From an uncultured Aquimarina sp. (GTDB lineage Bacteria; Bacteroidota; Bacteroidia; Flavobacteriales; Flavobacteriaceae), in NCBI GenBank assembly GCA_947495425.1, contig CANLYR010000003.1, positions 62,001-126,000 of the forward strand: a stretch of 64,000 nucleotides of DNA, in the 5' to 3' direction. Shown here in pieces: positions 8,429 to 16,389 of the stretch (positions within the stretch are counted from its first letter, which is position 1; the number at the start of each line of letters is the position of its first letter). Position numbers and translations under genes: made by a program. Below the pieces are notes generated by a model. The model was not told the origin of the DNA, searched no databases, and saw only the letters and a program-made list of their open reading frames with translations.

Positions 8429-10081
8429 TTATTTAATAATCACAGCTCTACTAAGTTCGATCCAACGTTCGCCCGTACAGATTAAAGTTATGCTATCATC
8501 TACATCAAGAGTGATCGTTTTTGATTGTAGCCTCAATCCAGAATCGTTTCTTTCTGTAGTGTCTTCTAGCGTAATTTTTTTTGGCCCCAGATTTACTAAA
8601 ACCATTACTTTTCCCGTCTTATCGATTTTTTTACCATTACTAATTTCTTTAATTAAAAATACTGGTTTCCCTTTTAAGGTCACATCTTTACCTCCTGTTT
8701 TTATCAAAGGAAATGCACTTTTTATATCATTGGTATCACTATCCAGAATTGGTTGGATGATTTTTCCTTTGAGCGTAAGCTCTCCAGAAATAACACCATT
8801 ATTAAGTGTCTTTGAAGGAATATAATTATGGATAAACGAAATTGGTTTAATCCCGGCTGAATTTATATAAACCCCAGAAATATTATTTTCTGGATGACCT
8901 CCATAATCTACAGGATCATTTTCATGTCCGAGATCCATTGGATTATAGATTCCAATATTTTGCGTATTTCTTAGTAAAAAGGGTTTGCGACCTATAGCTT
9001 CAAAATAGCTTCCGATAACCTTAGCTGATATAACGGGTCCTTCGCTTCCGCCAAAGCGTATTGCCCAAAAACGATGATAATCTATCTGAACGTCAGATAT
9101 CAATGGTCCGTATAAACCATTAAAAGCCATGGCATACCCAGCATTTAATCTAAACAGTCCATTATAAAATGAATTTATATTATTGTCCCCATGTCTTACC
9201 TCATGATACCCATCACCTCTGGCTATGGCAAATTGCAAATTTTTTGCAGTAAAACCAAGATGTTCTGAAACCTCTGCTTCTGTAGATGAAATAATATCGT
9301 CTATTATCAGATAATTAGTTTCTTCTTCTGTTTTCCCAATACGAACCGCATCACCCTTGCGAATTTTGAGATCTGTTAAATTAATCGCATTAAATTTTAA
9401 TATTCCTTTGCGAAAATTTCCCGGAGGTTTTATAAAGGGTGTGTAGTCTACTGTAGCTCCCTTGATTTCGATGATTTGTTCGGGATAGCGCATCGCAAGA
9501 TTTCCTGGAGGCATGTAAAGTGGATAGAGTGCTTCACTCAAAACTACCTTTCCATTTGTAGATGAGTTTAGGTTTCTCCAGCAATTATTATCATTAATAG
9601 CACGATAATTTTCACCATTTATGGGATTAATTTCGTCTCTTACATTCGTACAGTGCACGCCGTCAAAATTTGCTCTTTGTATTGTTATATTATCAAAATT
9701 AGAAAATGAACTTCCCATTAAAAGAATACCGTAATCTGCATTAAAGTTTGCATCTATTCTAATATTCGAAATATTATGACTCACACCATTAGATCCAGAC
9801 ATCCCTGTTAACACAAAACATGATCTCATATTCCCAATAGCTTTTATGACCGTTGTTCCAATCCAAGATGGGTTAGAACTACTGGTGTTTCCGGATCGAG
9901 GGGAGCCACACATTGTAATAAAATTTGTTATCTTAATTTCAGTATCTATCTCATAAGTTTTGGCACTAAAGTACAAAGGCAAATTTTTCTTTATTGCTTC
10001 TTGAATCGCATCTTTGATTACTTTTGTGTCTGAAGTTGTACCATCAGCACCCCTAAAATCTTCTACACATACATATTTCAT
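8429..10081 (-). CDS. Right-handed beta-helix protein, pectate-lyase-3 / tail-spike type
   Basis: The 550-residue protein opens with VEDFRGADGTTSDTKVIKDA, the form of the 'FGAKGDG-TDDT-AI' head that begins pectate-lyase-3 (glycosyl-hydrolase-28-related) beta-helices and phage tail spikes. A run of beta-helix turns follows (SHNISNIRIDANFNADYGILL, FDNITIQRANFDGVHC, PLISDVQIDYHRFWAIRFGG). The last 100 residues look like a separate small beta domain. It has no signal peptide, no lipobox and no T9SS sorting domain, unlike its secreted neighbours. It could be a polysaccharide lyase, hydrolase or spike; catalytic residues cannot be assigned. Confidence 0.65.
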   Translation of the reverse strand: MKYVCVEDFRGADGTTSDTKVIKDAIQEAIKKNLPLYFSAKTYEIDTEIKITNFITMCGSPRSGNTSSSNPSWIGTTVIKAIGNMRSCFVLTGMSGSNGVSHNISNIRIDANFNADYGILLMGSSFSNFDNITIQRANFDGVHCTNVRDEINPINGENYRAINDNNCWRNLNSSTNGKVVLSEALYPLYMPPGNLAMRYPEQIIEIKGATVDYTPFIKPPGNFRKGILKFNAINLTDLKIRKGDAVRIGKTEEETNYLIIDDIISSTEAEVSEHLGFTAKNLQFAIARGDGYHEVRHGDNNINSFYNGLFRLNAGYAMAFNGLYGPLISDVQIDYHRFWAIRFGGSEGPVISAKVIGSYFEAIGRKPFLLRNTQNIGIYNPMDLGHENDPVDYGGHPENNISGVYINSAGIKPISFIHNYIPSKTLNNGVISGELTLKGKIIQPILDSDTNDIKSAFPLIKTGGKDVTLKGKPVFLIKEISNGKKIDKTGKVMVLVNLGPKKITLEDTTERNDSGLRLQSKTITLDVDDSITLICTGERWIELSRAVIIK

Positions 10082-10162
10082 TTTATGAATTTTTAAATGT
10101 TAGACATTACTATAGTATAGTCAATGTATTAAGTCTAATAAATTACCAACATTTGAATTGTA

Positions 10163-10179
10163 CTCGATAATCGAGATTT
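10163..10179. repeat. Second copy of the 3666-3682 palindromic 17-mer
   Basis: CTCGATAATCGAGATTT is the exact reverse complement of 3666-3682. Both copies lie in gaps and both are followed within about 85 bp by a CGAGGTTCT word (near 3686 and near 10243), which hints at a common ancestral repeat. Confidence 0.35.
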
Positions 10180-10292
10180 AAATGATCAGGAGCTTGCATC
10201 GAAATCAAAAATCAGTTTTTTACAAATGCCTCTTGAGCTTACCCCGAGGTTCTTTATTATACTCAAAACTGTAATAACTATTTATTTTTACC

Positions 10293-10340
10293 AAACAACC
10301 CCATTCCTCAATTTTTAAAAATTGAGGAATGGGGTTGTTT
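10293..10340. repeat. 48-bp perfect palindrome
   Basis: In the 530-bp gap between the beta-helix gene and the TPR-AraC gene, 10293-10316 is exactly complementary to 10317-10340. The 24-bp arms, with an AT centre and a CCCC/GGGG segment, meet without a spacer. It lies 272 bp past the AraC-type gene stop, so it is far for that gene's terminator, and it has no T-run. Apart from this and the 17-mer I see nothing in 10082-10611. Confidence 0.7.
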
Positions 10341-10611
10341 ACCTCATAAATATAATAATTTTTAGTGGTAATTGAAATTATTTAAACTTTTGTTTTTCAA
10401 CGGAATGAATCAAACGCCAAAGACTTATATTATTTTTGAAATTCTTGAAAAAATAATACTACAGATCAAAATAGAATTCCTTAAGAAAAACGTCAGGTGT
10501 TAAAATGCTTTTAGTTGTAAATTTAATTCGTTCTCGAAGTTTGAAAGATAAGTAATTTTTCTTCTTTTCGTTATAGAAAAATCAATCGTTCTCAAGAAGC
10601 ACGCTTAATGA

Positions 10612-12264
10612 TTAAGAATATATTTTCAAATTTCTGTATTCTAAAGGGGTTTTATTTACAAACTTCTTAAATGCCCTATGAAAAGAAGTTTTACTATTAA
10701 AACCAGATTGATATGCAATGGCTTCGATATTTAAAAAGTCGTTTTTAGGATCACTTAATATTTTTTTGGCTTCATTTATCCTATAAAGATTGACAAAATC
10801 ATTAAAATTACATTGAAAACCATCGTTTAAGACTTCAGAAAGTTTAGGAACATTCAAATTAACGCTTTCAGCCAGCATCTTTTGATTCAATTCGGTTTGT
10901 AAATAAGGCTTATGCTTATCCATATATTGAAGGAGCTTGTTGATGCACTCTTTTTTCTGTTGTGGATTTAAGAGAAGGTTTTCATGTTTTCTTTTATTTT
11001 TTGATCTTTCTGTTTGCGTCTGATGATCTATAGCGTTTAGGGCATACTCTTCTAATTTTTCTCTTAGGTTTTGATTTTCGTTTTGTAGTAATTTTTGATC
11101 TCGAATAATAGACGTATTAATATCTTGAATTTTTCTTTTTTTCTTAATAAAGACCCATAGTGCTACCCCAAGAGTAAGACAAAGCAAAACGCTGATCAAA
11201 ATAATATAAGATATTGATTTCTTCTGTTTTAATATAATATTTTCTCGTATTGCTAACGTCCTGTTAACCTCTATTTGTTTCGCTTTTGAAAGGGTTTCAA
11301 GATACTTTTCTTTTGTTTCTAAGTATTGCTTATACGTTTGATTTGATAATTCAAATTGATCGAGATCAGTATATATTTCTGCAAGCAATAGCTGTGTTTT
11401 CATCAAGGAATCTTTATAGCCTTGCTCTTTTGTGATTTTTAAAGCTTGCTTCGCCAAATCTACAGCTTCTTCCCATCTACCCATATGATCAAGTGCTTCA
11501 GCTGCTCGTAAATACCCCCAAGAAATAATTTCTGTAGAGTTGGTCTTTTTTCCAAAAAGAATTACATCACTACCGGCCTTAAACGCCTCATCAAATCGAC
11601 CAAGCAAAGAGAAAATCTCTGATTTATTGATGGTAACAATTCCCAATACAAGATCATCATCAAATTCTTTAGCAATTTGCTCTGCCTTCAGATTTACTTG
11701 TAGGGCTTCTTTATATTTTTTTTGCGCAATCAAGGCTTCTAGCATTAGTGTATGCGCATTAGCTTTTAAGATTGCTGGCAGTGCGTGCTTATCAATTATG
11801 TCTAGTGTCTGTGTTCCTAATGCATATCCTTTTTCGTATTGGGTAATATGATTATACGTATTGCCAAGATTTATTAAAACATTTACTTTGTAGATGGGAG
11901 CAATTTCTCCTTGGTCGAGCAGTTGTAGCGCAATCATATAATCATCGATAGCGGCTTCATATTGCCCAAGCTTATCAAGTGAAGCTGCTTTTGCTACCAG
12001 ATAGCGCACTTGCAGCTCGGTATTATCTGTCTTCAAAGATAACTGATAAAGTGTATCTGCATATTTGACCGCTGTTTTATATACCGCATGATTAAATTTT
12101 ACTTTAAAGGAATCATTAAGGCGGCTTATCCTTTCTGGATCTAAATCTTCAATTTGCAGATCAGTTTTGATTTTGGTTTGAATCTGCGCTCTGCATAAAA
12201 GAGCACTGCTCATGAAGAGTAACAAAAATAAATTTTTAAATGGATTAAAATTCATCGCCGACAA
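10612..12264 (-). CDS. Membrane-spanning TPR sensor with C-terminal AraC-type HTH
   Basis: The 550-residue protein has a signal/anchor at residues 8-26 and tetratricopeptide helices from about 50 to 310 (AAIDDYMIALQLL, EAVDLAKQALKI, LAEIYTDLDQFELSNQTYKQYL). A transmembrane helix near 348-372 (YIILISVLLCLTLGVALWVF) is followed by a coiled-coil linker. The last 100 residues are an AraC-type DNA-binding domain with LNVPKLSEVLNDGFQCNFNDFV and the typical end IAYQSGFNSKTSFHRAFKKF. It is a one-protein signal transducer with a periplasmic sensor and cytoplasmic DNA-binding domain. A candidate -7 element lies at 12303-12310. Targets are unknown; nearby surface genes are candidates. Confidence 0.85.
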   Translation of the reverse strand: MSAMNFNPFKNLFLLLFMSSALLCRAQIQTKIKTDLQIEDLDPERISRLNDSFKVKFNHAVYKTAVKYADTLYQLSLKTDNTELQVRYLVAKAASLDKLGQYEAAIDDYMIALQLLDQGEIAPIYKVNVLINLGNTYNHITQYEKGYALGTQTLDIIDKHALPAILKANAHTLMLEALIAQKKYKEALQVNLKAEQIAKEFDDDLVLGIVTINKSEIFSLLGRFDEAFKAGSDVILFGKKTNSTEIISWGYLRAAEALDHMGRWEEAVDLAKQALKITKEQGYKDSLMKTQLLLAEIYTDLDQFELSNQTYKQYLETKEKYLETLSKAKQIEVNRTLAIRENIILKQKKSISYIILISVLLCLTLGVALWVFIKKKRKIQDINTSIIRDQKLLQNENQNLREKLEEYALNAIDHQTQTERSKNKRKHENLLLNPQQKKECINKLLQYMDKHKPYLQTELNQKMLAESVNLNVPKLSEVLNDGFQCNFNDFVNLYRINEAKKILSDPKNDFLNIEAIAYQSGFNSKTSFHRAFKKFVNKTPLEYRNLKIYS

Positions 12265-12302
12265 CTTTAGGAATAGGTTTCAATATAACTTTTATTTTTC
12301 CC

Positions 12303-12310
12303 CAAAGTTA
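12303..12310 (-). promoter_or_regulatory. Candidate -7 element for the TPR-AraC gene
   Basis: On the minus strand this reads TAACTTTG, matching the Bacteroidota TAnnTTTG consensus, 39 bp before the ATG. No good -33 TTTG is seen at the right distance. Confidence 0.4.
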
Positions 12311-12498
12311 AATTTTCTCTCCTAAACTTCATGCTGCACCATCAGTGAAATACAAATGAGCGTAGTATTGCTTACCTATTTAAAAGCCTTTACTTTTTGA
12401 ATCCTAATAAATAACTTAGCAGTAGTTTGGTATAATCTAGAGTTTGATGAATTTTTGATGTTTTACAAAAATTCCTAATTAATGGTTTTACTTATAAA

Positions 12499-12529
12499 AA
12501 CCTCACAGCATCAAAGATACTGTGAGGTT
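12499..12529 (-). terminator. Terminator of the G8-domain gene
   Basis: AACCTCACAG (12499-12508) pairs with CTGTGAGGTT (12520-12529) around an 11-nt loop. On the minus strand the stem is followed by TTTTTATAAG. It lies 92 bp after the stop of the gene at 12621 and is the only feature I see in the gap 12265-12620 besides the candidate promoter. Confidence 0.7.
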
Positions 12530-12620
12530 CATCTATTTCTGGCTACCAATATTCTTCTAAAATCTCCAAAGTTTAGAACATTTAGAATAAGCAAACCAAT
12601 ACAAATCCCAATAATTTGCG

Positions 12621-15600
12621 TTACTGAATACGTATCATTTTTGAGTATGTATTTTGGTTGGATTGAAGTTTTACAAAATAGGTGCCTTGCGGTATTGTTT
12701 TCAAATTCAATTTAACTGCTGATCTTCCATTGTTTAGAAAGATAACTTTACTCACTATCCTTTTCCCATATAAATCATACAAGGTCATATTGATTTCGGA
12801 CTCATGCAATGACGGAATTTCTACCGTAAATTCTTTATCAAAAGTGATTGGATTAGGATAAAGTGACCAGGACTCAGAATCATATTGTCTAGGTTCATCA
12901 AACGATTTGGTAATATTTTGATTGTTTAGATTTGCAGGAGGGGCAGTAATGTAATCCGGTGTCCCTCCTGTCCAAATAATATTATATTGATTTCTACTAT
13001 TTATAAATACTAATCGCAGGTATAGATCTTTACCATCGTCATAATACGATGATCGGGTTGCTTTTTTTAATGCACTCAAAGAAGAACTTTTTTGTAGTGG
13101 TCGAAACTGATTAGATCCATTAGAAGGTCGCTGGTTTACTCTTAAACCTCTCAATCCTCCAAAACCTTTAAAAACTTGCAAGTTTTTGTCTTGATATCTT
13201 GCATTTTCAAAAAAGAACATGAATTGATTAACTACTTCTACAGGTTGTTCAATTTGATATTCATATAAATAACCATCATTAACTATCGTAGGCACATAAC
13301 GATAAGGATTATGCTGACTTTTGAAAAAGTTATAATGCGTCTCTGTTTTGGTTCCCAACTTCTTTCTTTTCACAATAATCCCAGGTTGCTCAGATTTATC
13401 AATACTTGGAAAGTGTGTAAAGGTCAGTGCGAATAGATCTGGTGTGTAATATGCATTTTTCATAAAGGGGGTAGTCTTTTCTTTACCAGACCTCAACATA
13501 GGATGATTACTGATGATAGAATGTAGTTTTCCGGTTTGAGAAATCATTCCATCAGCATCTCTTAATACCATAATCCATTGTTTTGGATGTCTAAAATCTA
13601 TTTCTGATGTAATTGGAGCGGGTGGAAGATCATAATTAGGCAATTCTAAATAAGGAGGAGTTCCGGATGCTGTGGTATTGCCTTCAAAATGATGATTTAC
13701 ATGCTTGAAAGCTGCACTTCCGTTTTTTAAAAAATTATTTTCTGAAGAGGTATACCCAACAAAATGACTATCAGTGACCGATCCTGGCCCATCATACGTC
13801 CTGTAGAGATGCTTTTGCGGAGATGTATTCAAACCTAATCCCGATGAGGCTACAAACAATGAACCCGATACTTGAATATCACTGGCGAACATGGCACTTA
13901 GATTATTATCTACAAAAATATTATCCTTAAAATACGTATTGTTCTTATATCGGATATCATAAAACACACCTTTCAGGTTTCCCAGACCAGCATATACGCC
14001 TAGATCGTTGGCATACCAAGTGCAGTCAATAAAATCACGCCTATACTCATTTTGCCAACCCAGATTTGTTACTATCATGGGTTTGGATTCTTCTTTTTCT
14101 TCTAATTGATCAAAAATATCAAAGCCACTTCGACAACTATGCGCTTTATTTCTATTAAAAGACCCTAACATTTGCTTGAACGGAATTATGTCTTTAAGTT
14201 CGGGTACATACTTTGAAGCGCCAAGTACAGTTTCAGGAAAAATAAACCAATATCCTGTACCAACCGTTCCTGCAGCAACGTTATTATCAAAAAAGTTATC
14301 TGGATTGGTAATCCAATAACTTGCTGGACTACGATTTTGAATTTTATCAAATTGATTATCAGATGGAGTGACTTCTTCTCCTTTTTTTGGTCGTTTTGTA
14401 GCTACAGTGAGGTTGTATGATATCCAATTGTACATTTCGCTTCCGTCTTCGAGAAAGACACCATGTCCTATATGATCAAAAAACACATTCATATTAACTT
14501 TGGTATAATGGGTACCATGAATAGTTATGGCTCTGTTATACGACTTATGCACACTACTATCTTCAAAATATTGCCCGCGACCTTTATCGACTAATAAATG
14601 CCAGTGAAATGGATATCGTGCCAGCTTCGATTTTTGTCCCATTCGATAAAGCTCTACCTGACTTACATGGGCAACACCATTGTTATGGATCATCATATGC
14701 CCTCCAAAACCGTTTGTTTCTGAATACACATCACCCTGAATCTTGATCGAATGCGTTAATAATCCTACTTCACCCCTAAGATCAGCTGTCCAGCTTTTTT
14801 CTTTTGTAGCATACGTTTTAGTTTGTCCATTATGCGTATAAGAAAGCGGTTTGTCTAGAAATACGGTTTTTTTATCCGAACTCATACGTTGTATTTTTCG
14901 CACTTCATTCTGATGATGATTATATGAGGTAGTTACCAGTAAGATCTCATCGCCTTCTTCCCAACCGCGACCAGGTTCTTTCAGTTTGATACTGCTCTGG
15001 CCTTTGGTAGCCGTTTGATTTAGTTGGGTCCAACTGGTTGTTTTTTTGCCATGAAAATTGATCTTACCTTGATCCATGGCTACTATAAATTTACTACCCA
15101 TCGTACCAATATCGGGATCTGTTTCTTTGCCTAGCAACGTAATTGTTACTTTACCTTTTTGTCTGGATGATGGCTGGCCTATCTCAAACAAACCATGCTT
15201 ACCCCGTACCAATATCCATTTAGTTTGCAAAGCGATCCCTTCTTTATTTATAGGGGTAACAAGCTCTCCTTCTACCAGAACAGATGCTGCGATATGCTGT
15301 CCATCCAAAACAACTCTACCTATGTTGCTTAGAGCTACATTAGCGTCAGCGTTTGGTACTTTTTTATTAACCCATGTATTTTTATCAGACCATTTTCTAA
15401 AATGCTGAATCCGTACATCATCAACAAATGCAGTATTGCCAGTGAGCACACCTGCAATTTGTAATGTATGTACTCCTTTTTGAACAGCAATGACGGCAGT
15501 TTTATAGACTTCATAATCAGAACCTTTCGGAGTAATTTCTCCCACATTATATCCATCGATAAAAATCCTGAGGCGTTGATTGTTGTTTTTTCGCTGTGCT

Positions 15601-16022
15601 ACAAAGAATTGAAGACGTACATAGCTCACCGATTGATTCGTGGTAAATTTATTTCCGACTTTAGAAAATCTGTTTCCTTGGATGAATAAAACTGTATTAC
15701 CACTAGGAGCATTAGGATTTAACTTTGTAAAAGCGCTATTATTAGCGGCAAATCCGGTACCGTTAGCAAAGTTCCATGATGTATTTTTTGGACCATACTC
15801 AAACGTACCATTAGGAAAATTTTTCTCCTCCATATCGCCACCAGCAACCAAGGCATTGTATCGGTATCCACTAACAGCAGCATGACTATCAGGAATAATG
15901 GCAGGCGCATCACAAAACTGAGATGCTGTTACTTTTTCTGTAATAGTACTATCGCCTCCATCTTTGAGCAGTAGAAAACTGCCAAAAAATAAGAAGATAG
16001 GAATTAAAAATAGTGATTTCAT
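12621..16022 (-). CDS. G8-domain, parallel beta-helix surface protein with T9SS type A sorting domain
   Basis: The 1133-residue protein has an N-terminal signal peptide and a carbohydrate-binding-like domain at about residues 50-205 (VQKGVHTLQIAGVLTGNTAFVDD). A G8 domain at about 210-330 begins KWSDKNTWVNKKVPNADANV and includes VVLDGQHIAASVLVEGEL. A long right-handed beta-helix follows (HWHLLVDKGRGQYFEDSSVH, ITIHGTHYTKVNMNVFFDHIGHG), as in the CEMIP/TMEM2 group linked to hyaluronan breakdown. The last 80 residues (SWSLYPNPITFDKEFTVEI ... GTYFVKLQSNQNTYSKMIRIQ) are a type IX secretion sorting domain, so it is exported and surface-attached. A polysaccharide target is likely; whether it is hyaluronan-like is inference. 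Confidence 0.85.
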   Translation of the reverse strand: MKSLFLIPIFLFFGSFLLLKDGGDSTITEKVTASQFCDAPAIIPDSHAAVSGYRYNALVAGGDMEEKNFPNGTFEYGPKNTSWNFANGTGFAANNSAFTKLNPNAPSGNTVLFIQGNRFSKVGNKFTTNQSVSYVRLQFFVAQRKNNNQRLRIFIDGYNVGEITPKGSDYEVYKTAVIAVQKGVHTLQIAGVLTGNTAFVDDVRIQHFRKWSDKNTWVNKKVPNADANVALSNIGRVVLDGQHIAASVLVEGELVTPINKEGIALQTKWILVRGKHGLFEIGQPSSRQKGKVTITLLGKETDPDIGTMGSKFIVAMDQGKINFHGKKTTSWTQLNQTATKGQSSIKLKEPGRGWEEGDEILLVTTSYNHHQNEVRKIQRMSSDKKTVFLDKPLSYTHNGQTKTYATKEKSWTADLRGEVGLLTHSIKIQGDVYSETNGFGGHMMIHNNGVAHVSQVELYRMGQKSKLARYPFHWHLLVDKGRGQYFEDSSVHKSYNRAITIHGTHYTKVNMNVFFDHIGHGVFLEDGSEMYNWISYNLTVATKRPKKGEEVTPSDNQFDKIQNRSPASYWITNPDNFFDNNVAAGTVGTGYWFIFPETVLGASKYVPELKDIIPFKQMLGSFNRNKAHSCRSGFDIFDQLEEKEESKPMIVTNLGWQNEYRRDFIDCTWYANDLGVYAGLGNLKGVFYDIRYKNNTYFKDNIFVDNNLSAMFASDIQVSGSLFVASSGLGLNTSPQKHLYRTYDGPGSVTDSHFVGYTSSENNFLKNGSAAFKHVNHHFEGNTTASGTPPYLELPNYDLPPAPITSEIDFRHPKQWIMVLRDADGMISQTGKLHSIISNHPMLRSGKEKTTPFMKNAYYTPDLFALTFTHFPSIDKSEQPGIIVKRKKLGTKTETHYNFFKSQHNPYRYVPTIVNDGYLYEYQIEQPVEVVNQFMFFFENARYQDKNLQVFKGFGGLRGLRVNQRPSNGSNQFRPLQKSSSLSALKKATRSSYYDDGKDLYLRLVFINSRNQYNIIWTGGTPDYITAPPANLNNQNITKSFDEPRQYDSESWSLYPNPITFDKEFTVEIPSLHESEINMTLYDLYGKRIVSKVIFLNNGRSAVKLNLKTIPQGTYFVKLQSNQNTYSKMIRIQ

Positions 16023-16389
16023 AATATGTGTGTTTGTTTGATATTTGTATAGTTTAGTTTTTGTTTGACTTTAGTTGGTTTCTATGGTTAAAGATGTTTT
16101 TGATTGCTTTTATATTGTGCTCTTCTATATTATTTGTAAAAGATCAAAAGCAGATAATTTTCTAATTCACTGATGAACCCTATTCTTGTTTCTTCACCAG
16201 GTTTCAGATTGATGTAACAACGTTCTCATATTAGACACGTAGAATTAAATTTTATAATGTGAAGAAGTTTGCTTTACATATTTATATCATTCTGTTTTAA
16301 AATTTTTAATGGTACGGGTTTCAAATCAGCTGGGGCTAATATGTAATGAGCAAAAAATTATCAAACATTCAAGAACGTACTGGAGAAAA
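16023..16389. other. Gene-free gap between the RHS and G8 genes
   Basis: I see no ORF, RNA gene or clear hairpin in these 367 bp. An immunity gene for a polymorphic toxin would normally sit just downstream of the RHS gene, that is here, and none is present. Confidence 0.6.

Noticed and set aside
12482..12715. 77-codon plus-strand frame at the end of the G8 gene
   Set aside because: It overlaps the terminator hairpin and the T9SS domain coding region and has no independent support.
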